Source: Candidatus Moraniibacteriota bacterium
GTDB lineage: Bacteria > Patescibacteriota > Minisyncoccia > Moranbacterales > UBA2206
Assembly (NCBI GenBank): GCA_023261605.1
Contig: JAHFOP010000008.1
Location: 1 to 28,489, forward strand
Reading direction: 5' to 3'
DNA: 28,489 bases
Shown: positions 22,932 through 27,741 of the stretch, one piece after another
Position numbering within the stretch: the stretch's first letter is position 1
How the letters are laid out: each line of letters starts with the position of its first letter
The notes under the pieces: model-generated
The model's database searches: none
What the model was told of the DNA's origin: nothing
The model's input: only the letters and a program-made list of their open reading frames with translations
Position numbers and translations under genes: made by a program

Positions 22932-23093
22932 ATTTTATAATCGTTGTTAAATATAACTGTAAAATTTTCAACCAATATTATTCATAGTAATCGAAGCATT
23001 ACGTACTTCCAGTCTAGTCCCAAACCAATCTTTTGGCAAAAGCTAGCTATTGAAACCATCCGAGGCAACTCGCCTCTTGAATTCACGCTTGTG

Positions 23094-23102
23094 TGATATA
23101 AT
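23094..23102 (+). promoter_or_regulatory. Extended -10 promoter of the PAS gene
   Basis: TGA TATAAT at 23094-23102, 26 bp before the ATG. The -35 region is occupied by a small hairpin, GAGGC-AACTC-GCCTC (23062-23076), that may mask or replace it. The leader is A/T only. Confidence 0.55.
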
Positions 23103-23128
23103 ATAATTAAATAATAAAAATAAAAAAT

Positions 23129-23794
23129 ATGACTACTGATAAACAAATTCAAAATGATTCCATCGGCGTTGGCGTCGACAAGGGCTTGAAAATAGAAGCT
23201 GAGTTAGTGCTGGATTGCCTGGATCAAGAAATTTTGGTCATCTCAAAAGATTTCAAAGTGCTTTATGCCAATGCGGCTTTTTTGGAAGAAATTAACAGTA
23301 GTAAAGAAAAGGTGCTTGAAAAATTTTGCTATGCAGTGACCCATAATAGGACCAGTAAATGCGAACCTCCTAATGATCCTTGTCCGATTTTGAAATTGAT
23401 CGAGACTGGCCAGCCGACAGTGGAAGTGCACACCCATCTCGATAAAAATGGTGAGAAATTTTTTGTGAATGTGGCCGCGGCACGCATCATGCAAGATGAG
23501 GAGTGTGTCGGCTATCTCCATGTCGCCATCCCGACGAAGAACAAGACTTTGCAAAAAAATGATATGGCCGGTGCCATGCGGCGCACGCAAGATATTTTGG
23601 AAGTGATCGATCTCTATCAAAAACAGATCAATGACATAAAAAGTAAGGCGAAAGAAATTGAAAAGACCAAAAAAGATCTTGAGAAAAAAATTGCCGATCT
23701 GGAAAAATTCAATGAGCTGACTGTCAGCCGGGAAATGAAAATGATAGAACTGAAAAAAAGAATCAAAGAATTGGAAAAAAGCCGCGCGGCCTAA
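23129..23794 (+). CDS. PAS-domain protein with C-terminal coiled coil and no output domain
   Basis: 221 aa soluble protein. A PAS fold spans about residues 25-132 (DCLDQEILVISKDFKVLYAN, then AAFLEEINSSKE, EKFFVNVAAARIM and CVGYLHVAIP). It holds a Cys/His set C67-x4-H72-x5-C78-x6-C85, ending in PCPI, which is seen in PAS domains of sensor kinases and may bind a metal or cofactor. Residues 140-221 are a long coiled coil. The stretch FNELTVSREMKMIELKKRIK is the helix that normally joins PAS to a histidine-kinase core, but here the protein stops. It therefore looks like a sensor stripped of its kinase, working by protein-protein contacts or as a remnant kept in frame. No partner kinase is seen nearby. 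Confidence 0.85.
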   Translation: MTTDKQIQNDSIGVGVDKGLKIEAELVLDCLDQEILVISKDFKVLYANAAFLEEINSSKEKVLEKFCYAVTHNRTSKCEPPNDPCPILKLIETGQPTVEVHTHLDKNGEKFFVNVAAARIMQDEECVGYLHVAIPTKNKTLQKNDMAGAMRRTQDILEVIDLYQKQINDIKSKAKEIEKTKKDLEKKIADLEKFNELTVSREMKMIELKKRIKELEKSRAA

Positions 23795-23820
23795 TTATCC
23801 TTATTCCTGCTTATTTTGGC

Positions 23821-23855
23821 AAAAAAGATCCCCGCCTATTGAGATAGGCGGGGTC
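23821..23855 (-). terminator. Strong hairpin terminator of the CCCGCCT family
   Basis: Perfect 10-bp stem CCCCGCCTAT/ATAGGCGGGG (23830-23839 and 23844-23853) with a TGAG loop. Read on the minus strand it runs into a six-T run (23821-23826), placing it behind the Cys-rich gene ending at 23898. It has no T-run on the plus strand. Its CCCGCCT...AGGCGGG ends match the ends of the 45-bp element. Confidence 0.8.
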
Positions 23856-23897
23856 TGACAAACCCCTTCTGACATATCCATCGCACAACTTGCCTCC

Positions 23898-24293
23898 TTA
23901 ATGGACATCCATCCCAGTGTACGGAGTAGCCTCTCTCCATGAAGTGTACATATCCGCCGGAGAAGGTTTCATTGCATACTTGATGGCAACGAATAAGCCG
24001 CACTTTTTATTGCATGTACCTCGGGATAAAAAATTGTCATTCCCAATAATGATTGGGAGTTTGCACCCTTTGCAAGGAGAAGCTACGCCGCCTCTGAACC
24101 GACGCATATACTCCAACAGCTGTGGGCATCCCCTCCCTTCTTCTCCTTCAGACTCAAGATTGAGACATTTCTCGAACGAGAAATCTTTCTTCCCCGGGCA
24201 CCCGTCACAAATAGTTGGCACCCGATCAATCACTTTTTTCAATCCCTCCCTTTTTCGTCCCATCACACTCATTGGATGATTTTTCTTTGACAT
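23898..24293 (-). CDS. Small cysteine-rich protein, probably zinc-binding
   Basis: 131 aa soluble protein with eight cysteines: C29-x2-C32, C43, C56, then C74-x2-C77 and C94-x3-C98. The pattern suggests two metal sites (for example CDGCPG and CKGC/CNKKC). No family recognised. The ATG at 24308 would give five more residues, but a clear SD (GGAGGG) lies 7 nt before the ATG at 24293, so that start was chosen. It ends near the strong hairpin at 23821-23855. Its strong SD contrasts with the SD-less housekeeping genes around it. Confidence 0.72.
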   Translation of the reverse strand: MSKKNHPMSVMGRKREGLKKVIDRVPTICDGCPGKKDFSFEKCLNLESEGEEGRGCPQLLEYMRRFRGGVASPCKGCKLPIIIGNDNFLSRGTCNKKCGLFVAIKYAMKPSPADMYTSWREATPYTGMDVH

Positions 24294-24455
24294 CTCACTA
24301 CCCTCCATTGAATTTCATAGTTTACGTTCAATTCCTCCTTTTGACGCTCTACAAAAACACCAATGATTCACTATGCACATCTTACCATATATTATGCTTT
24401 ATCCAAAGCACAATTTTCACCTGGGCTGTGTATAAATCTGCTGAAGCGCGAAAAC

Positions 24456-24484
24456 TGGACATAATCAAAAAGTCATGCTAAGAT
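24456..24484 (+). promoter_or_regulatory. Predicted promoter facing the tRNA-Glu region
   Basis: TGGACA (24456-24461), 17-bp spacer ending TGC, TAAGAT (24479-24484), giving an extended -10. The expected start is near 24491. It is probably the original tRNA-Glu promoter, now separated from the intact tRNA by the GIY-YIG unit. Confidence 0.55.
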
Positions 24485-24502
24485 ATTTTTGTTGTGTTAT
24501 TC

Positions 24503-24525
24503 AAGAGTGCCGGACGGCATTTTTT
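24503..24525 (+). terminator. Terminator-like hairpin in the leader of the tRNA-Glu unit
   Basis: AAGAGTGCC and GGCATTTTT pair around a GGAC loop (with G-T wobbles), followed by a six-T run. It lies about 12 nt after the predicted start and before the tRNA-Glu remnant, so it may act as an attenuator or make a very short RNA. Confidence 0.45.
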
Positions 24526-24554
24526 GATAATAAAATAGAATATCACGCCGCGTT

Positions 24555-24586
24555 TCACCCTAACGGGTGACCACCCGAGAGGGTGG
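24555..24586. repeat. 32-bp twin-hairpin insertion in the tRNA-Glu remnant
   Basis: Two adjacent perfect 16-bp hairpins with 4-nt loops: TCACCC-TAAC-GGGTGA and CCACCC-GAGA-GGGTGG. They are inserted between GCCGCGTT and CGTCTAG of the tRNA sequence. Confidence 0.85.
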
Positions 24587-24603
24587 CGTCTAGTCCGGTC
24601 CAG

Positions 24604-24648
24604 CCCGCCTCGACTCGCGGAGACGACCGCTCGTCGACGCGAGGCGGG
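24604..24648. repeat. 45-bp palindromic element, copy 2, in the tRNA-Glu remnant
   Basis: Identical over 45 bases to the element inside recG (9414-9458), in the same orientation. It is inserted between GGTCCAG and GACGCCAGG of the tRNA sequence. Confidence 0.93.
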
Positions 24649-24661
24649 GACGCCAGGTTTT

Positions 24662-24919
24662 ATGCAAAACTATTTCATATACCTATTAACAAGTCAGGAC
24701 AAACAGAAAACCTATGTTGGTTTTACTGATGATTTGGAGAGTAGGATGAAAAAACACAAAAATAAGGGAGTTAGGACAACGAAATATTTTGGAAGTTTTG
24801 ATTGGATGGTTTTGGAAAAAGTTTTGCCGAACGAAAGTCTAGCTAGAGAAGCTGAAAAATATTGGAAATCGGCTGCTGGAAGAAAAAAGATAAAAGAAAT
24901 TTTGAAAAATAAAAAATAA
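24662..24919 (+). CDS. GIY-YIG nuclease family protein in the tRNA-Glu unit
   Basis: 85 aa single-domain GIY-YIG protein: YFIYLLTSQDKQKTYVGFTD (residues 4-23), the arginine in LESRMKKHKNKG, RTTKYFGSFDWMVLEKV and the Glu region SLAREAEKYWKSAAGRKKIK. This is the subfamily with a K/R-rich YWKSxxGR tail, distinct from the UPF0213 protein at 21477. The ATG directly follows the remnant's CCAGGTTTT, and the AGG from the tRNA could serve as a weak ribosome site 5 nt upstream. The stop TAA lies in the tRNA leader, so both ends of the gene are built from tRNA-flanking DNA. If active, cutting tRNA-Glu genes would explain its location (inference). Confidence 0.88.
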   Translation: MQNYFIYLLTSQDKQKTYVGFTDDLESRMKKHKNKGVRTTKYFGSFDWMVLEKVLPNESLAREAEKYWKSAAGRKKIKEILKNKK

Positions 24920-24927
24920 TATATCAT

Positions 24928-25003
24928 GCCGCGTTCGTCTAGTCCGGTCCAGGACGCCAGGTTTTCATCCTGGAAATCATGGGTTCGAATCCCATACGCG
25001 GTA
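24928..25003 (+). tRNA. tRNA-Glu(UUC)
   Basis: 76-nt cloverleaf: acceptor GCCGCGT/ACGCGGT (first pair G-U), anticodon stem CCAGG/CCTGG with loop TTTTCAT (anticodon UUC), T-arm ATGGG-TTCGAAT-CCCAT, discriminator A. CCA is not encoded. It starts 8 bp after the GIY-YIG stop with no own promoter seen, so it is probably read through from 24456-24484. A weak hairpin (25013-25035) ending in TTTT follows. Confidence 0.93.
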
Positions 25004-25190
25004 CACTTGCAAAAATCTCCTTTCGGGGAAATTTTCATGCTTCACTTGCTGGTTCCACTCCTTCGATTGATGATGGCTTTTAGATTTCATTTTACATAAT
25101 TAGCATTGTATGCTAGATTTTTTTAAGTTCCTTTGTTTACAAATGATTGTCGACCGATATATCTTCTTCACTATACTAACAGGAGGAAAA

Positions 25191-25607
25191 ATGAACATTG
25201 AGGAAATTAGAGGCATTGCCCAAACCATCTTCAGTTATTATTTTGTCGCTGGGTTTTTAATGACTGCCTTAGCTGCCCCAGCGAGCGCTATTATACAACT
25301 TGTGAAGCAGGAAAAGGGAGACCGAAAAAGAATACTGTTCTCAATTCTTAAATGTATCGGATACATCATAGTGTATACCATTGTCGGATACATCTTCGAG
25401 TTGGTGCTACCAGGTTCGAGTTTCGTGTTTATTGTTCCTGCCGGTGTGCCAATAATGATCATAGTAATCGCCATAGTAATTTGCAGCCTTGTAATACCTC
25501 TGTTTGCTGCATATATTATCGTATCAGTTACGATTACAAGATTATCCCTTTTGACCTACTGGTTGGCACATATATGTAAAAACAAGAAAACTGCAGTGCA
25601 GCGCTAA
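25191..25607 (+). CDS. Small polytopic membrane protein of unknown function
   Basis: 138 aa starting MNIEEIRGIAQTIFSYYFVA. About four TM segments: 13-36 (ending LAAPASAIIQ), 50-72 (LKCIGYIIVYTIVGYIFELV), 78-103 (FVFIVPAGVPIMIIVIAIVI) and 104-122. The loop KQEKGDRKR and the C-terminal KNKKTAVQR are basic. The frame is open 27 codons further upstream, but AGGAGG lies 5 nt before the ATG at 25191, which decides the start. No family recognised. A terminator follows at 25651-25688. Confidence 0.72.
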   Translation: MNIEEIRGIAQTIFSYYFVAGFLMTALAAPASAIIQLVKQEKGDRKRILFSILKCIGYIIVYTIVGYIFELVLPGSSFVFIVPAGVPIMIIVIAIVICSLVIPLFAAYIIVSVTITRLSLLTYWLAHICKNKKTAVQR

Positions 25608-25650
25608 TTGATATAGAGCTGCCCAACAGTTGAATTTACAAATGAACTCG

Positions 25651-25688
25651 AAAGCTACCTTGACTATCTTTAGCGGGGTAGCTTTTTT
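25651..25688 (+). terminator. Terminator of the small membrane protein gene
   Basis: Perfect 9-bp stem AAAGCTACC/GGTAGCTTT (25651-25659 and 25677-25685) with a 17-nt loop, running into a T-run (25683-25688). Confidence 0.8.
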
Positions 25689-25782
25689 ATATTTCAATCT
25701 TGAAATGAAACATAATTGCGGCTTGTTTGTACAAATAAGCGTAGGAAGGTAACACAATAAAATTATGGAGGATAATCAAAAA

Positions 25783-26331
25783 ATGAAGATCGTCGGGCTT
25801 GTTGGGAGTCTGCGGAAAGATTCTTTCAACAAGGCCATCATGCGCGAGGCCGTGAAATCAAGTCCTGAGTACGCGGAAATCGAAATTGTCGAGATCGATT
25901 TTCCCCTTTTCAATCAGGATCTGGAAAACGATATGCCCGAAGTGGTCAAAAATTTCAAACAAAAAATTGAAGCTGCCGACGCCGTTTTGATTGCTTCCCC
26001 AGAATACAACTATTCTGTCCCGGGAGTTTTGAAAAACGCCATCGACTGGGGTTCGCGTCCTTATGGCCAGAGTTGCTTCGAAGGAAAGCCGGTCGGAATC
26101 ATGAGCGCGGGAGTCGGAATGCTGGGCGGAGCCCGGGCGCAATACCATTTGCGTCAAAGTTTCGTCTTTTTGAACATGCATCCCCTTAATCGCCCAGAAG
26201 TGATGGTGCCAAACGCAGCTGACAAGATTGAGAATGGAGAAGTTAAAGACGCAGAAACGAAAGAAAAAATAAGCGAACTGGTCAAGGCCTTGGTCGCAAA
26301 AGCAAAAGAATCAAAAACATCTAAAAGCTAA
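25783..26331 (+). CDS. NAD(P)H-dependent FMN/quinone reductase
   Basis: 182 aa flavodoxin-like protein. The FMN phosphate loop is GSLRKDSFNKAI right after the first strand (MKIVGLV). The second flavin site is ASPEYNYSVPGVLKNAIDWG, diagnostic of the NADPH-dependent FMN reductase / ChrR-YieF family, and SAGVGMLGGARAQYHLR is the third. Such enzymes reduce quinones, azo dyes or metals and limit oxidative stress; the substrate is not fixed by sequence. Two starts are possible: 25765 (AGGAAGG 15 nt upstream) or 25783 (GGAGG 11 nt upstream, and the family N-terminus MKIVGLVGS). The second was preferred. Converges with the membrane protein at 26351, leaving 19 bp. Confidence 0.92.
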   Translation: MKIVGLVGSLRKDSFNKAIMREAVKSSPEYAEIEIVEIDFPLFNQDLENDMPEVVKNFKQKIEAADAVLIASPEYNYSVPGVLKNAIDWGSRPYGQSCFEGKPVGIMSAGVGMLGGARAQYHLRQSFVFLNMHPLNRPEVMVPNAADKIENGEVKDAETKEKISELVKALVAKAKESKTSKS

Positions 26332-26350
26332 CGGCCAGTTTTTAATCATC

Positions 26351-27037
26351 CTAATCATCCTCACAACATTGCACTTTTTCGGCGTGAAAAATGAAAGGGT
26401 TAGTTTTGTCGCGCGTCCCGACAGCACGCAAGAATTTATCTGTCATGTAGCCATCTGTTTTAGTCGGAGCTTTAGTACTAGGCAAAAAAACTTGAATCAC
26501 GTCCCCTTCTTCATCCACAACTGTCACTTCGTTATCCATAAAATTTTTAATCTTCCCATGAATAGCGGCATTATGTGGAATTTTGTTGTGAGACCAACCG
26601 CCCAAGAAACTGCCGACACCCATGACACCGAAAAAGATTCCCAGAGCCAAAGCACCCAAAAAGAACCAGACAGCGAAAGTGTCTGTGCGTTCGCACTTTC
26701 CGCAAAACAGTTCAATGCGATTGGCAAAATAAACCGCCAGCGCCAGCGCTAATATGAAAAATATAATGTAATCATATGGCAGGGTGGCGAAAAAAACTTT
26801 GGCGCCAGGCATGCCCAACCCCAAGAATTTTTCCAATCTGGTGCTCGTAATGAAATAGAAAATCAAACTGACAAAAACTGCGCCCGAAATGACCATCAGA
26901 AAAAGTGCGCCTTCCAATCCCAGTTTTTCCACCACAAAGACCAAGCGACTGCGCATCCTGACTTTCTTGCTCTTGATGTCTGCCATCACTCGTGTTTTTA
27001 TATCTTTCTTTTCTTGATCTCTATCGACATTACTCAT
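26351..27037 (-). CDS. Membrane protein coupled to the ECF sigma factor (possible anti-sigma or sensor)
   Basis: 228 aa. Basic cytoplasmic N-terminus (about 35 residues, MSNVDRDQEKKDIKTRVMAD). TM helices at about 42-64 (GALFLMVISGAVFVSLIFYF), 88-106 and 122-147 (WFFLGALALGIFFGVMGVG). The C-terminal domain of about 75 residues, HGKIKNFMDNEVTVVDEEGD through NPFIFHAEKVQC, is beta-rich and OB-like. A CGKC pair sits between TM2 and TM3 and a CC pair at the C-terminus. Its start overlaps the sigma gene's end by 4 bp, the usual arrangement of a sigma factor and its membrane regulator. There is no zinc-binding anti-sigma (HxxxCxxC) motif, so the regulator role is inferred from position and topology only. 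Confidence 0.75.
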   Translation of the reverse strand: MSNVDRDQEKKDIKTRVMADIKSKKVRMRSRLVFVVEKLGLEGALFLMVISGAVFVSLIFYFITSTRLEKFLGLGMPGAKVFFATLPYDYIIFFILALALAVYFANRIELFCGKCERTDTFAVWFFLGALALGIFFGVMGVGSFLGGWSHNKIPHNAAIHGKIKNFMDNEVTVVDEEGDVIQVFLPSTKAPTKTDGYMTDKFLRAVGTRDKTNPFIFHAEKVQCCEDD

Positions 27038-27645
27038 ATCTTTTTTCCTTTATTATTATCCCGCTGATTATTTTTTTCGATTTCGACCGCCATCTTTTTC
27101 TTGGCACGATTAATGAGCGTACCGACGGTATTTATAGGTTTGCCTAAAATTTCACTGATATCTTCATATGATTTGTCCGAATAATAGCGCAGCACTAGCA
27201 CTTGCTTATATTTAAAGGGCAGACGATTGATCGCCTCGTCCACTTCAGTTCTAGTTTCTTCCCTTATCTGCGTCACGTCCGCCCCTTCAGCTGAACTGGA
27301 CATCTCCAACATATCCTTGGTAGCAGTGATGTCTTCCCAAGGAATGAAACGCTTCAATGATCTTCTTTTAATGTGATTGACTGCTTCGTTATGCGCGATA
27401 CGATAGATCCAAGATGAAAATTTGCGACCAGTGTCATAGCTGCGCAAATTCCGAAAGGCTTTAATGAAAACATCTTGCAATAAATCTTCCGTCTCCTCGC
27501 GGGCACCAGTCAGCCGGTAGAGATAGGCAAAAAGCTTACCTTGATATCGTTCAATCAGTTCAGCATACCTCTCGGGATCTTTCTCGCGTACGATCTCGAC
27601 GATTTCATTATCGGTCAATTCTTTTTTTGGTTCGTTTTCAAGCAT
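27034..27645 (-). CDS. ECF-type RNA polymerase sigma factor
   Basis: 203 aa sigma-70 family protein with only regions 2 and 4. Region 2: YLYRLTGAREETEDLLQDVF, KAFRNLRSYD and KFSSWIYRIAHNEAVNHIKR (-10 recognition). A variable acidic linker (DITATKDMLEMSSSAEGADV) is followed by region 4: INRLPFKYKQVLVLRYYSDK, SYEDISEILGKPINTVGTLI and NRAKKKM (-35 recognition helix). It resembles SigW/RpoE-like envelope-stress factors. Its stop overlaps the start of the membrane protein downstream, and it diverges from tsaD over 96 bp. No conserved autoregulatory AAC-type -35 was seen upstream. Confidence 0.95.
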   Translation of the reverse strand: MLENEPKKELTDNEIVEIVREKDPERYAELIERYQGKLFAYLYRLTGAREETEDLLQDVFIKAFRNLRSYDTGRKFSSWIYRIAHNEAVNHIKRRSLKRFIPWEDITATKDMLEMSSSAEGADVTQIREETRTEVDEAINRLPFKYKQVLVLRYYSDKSYEDISEILGKPINTVGTLINRAKKKMAVEIEKNNQRDNNKGKKI

Positions 27646-27693
27646 TGTTAGTACTAAAAATTTATGATTTGTATTTCAATGTAATAATGATAC

Positions 27694-27699
27694 TATAAT
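27694..27699 (+). promoter_or_regulatory. Possible -10 element for tsaD
   Basis: A perfect TATAAT in the sigma/tsaD intergenic region, 42 bp before the tsaD ATG. The -35 is weak (TTGTAT, 19 bp upstream). No SD precedes the ATG. Confidence 0.35.
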
Positions 27700-27741
27700 A
27701 TCAGAAAAGGTGCGAATATCTAAAAAGCCTAACTTTTTACC

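Larger units (their letters stand above)
24547..24661 (+). pseudogene. tRNA-Glu 5'-half remnant split by two palindromic insertions
   Basis: Removing 24555-24586 and 24604-24648 leaves 38 bases identical to the first 38 bases of the intact tRNA-Glu (GCCGCGTT, CGTCTAGTCCGGTCCAG, GACGCCAGGTTTT). The match stops between the second and third anticodon bases (TT|C). Confidence 0.88.
24532..24927 (+). mobile_element. Putative GIY-YIG mini-element inserted in the anticodon loop of tRNA-Glu
   Basis: Direct repeats flank a GIY-YIG gene. The left copy comprises a 15-bp leader (AAAATAGAATATCAC) plus 38 bp of tRNA-Glu 5' half, ending GACGCCAGGTTTT at 24661. The right copy comprises the leader (AAAATAATATATCAT, 24913-24927) plus the intact tRNA-Glu from 24928. 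The GIY-YIG ATG abuts the left copy and its stop lies in the right leader, so the gene fills the whole space. The left copy is broken by a 32-bp and a 45-bp palindromic insertion. Reading this as a transposition-like event is inference. Confidence 0.6.

Noticed and set aside
22932..23093. Possible gene in the gap between the HAD and PAS genes
   Set aside because: No frame with a start, ribosome site and reasonable composition; only the PAS promoter and a small hairpin are supported.
24309..24455. Search for a gene or riboswitch upstream of the Cys-rich gene
   Set aside because: Only a weak promoter-like site (TGG TAAGAT, minus) and a six-codon frame (MKFNGG) were seen, with no structured leader I could support.
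24547..25003. A group I or group II intron in tRNA-Glu
   Set aside because: The downstream tRNA is complete, including its 5' half, and the space between is filled by the nuclease gene. There is no room for an intron core, so splicing is not needed.
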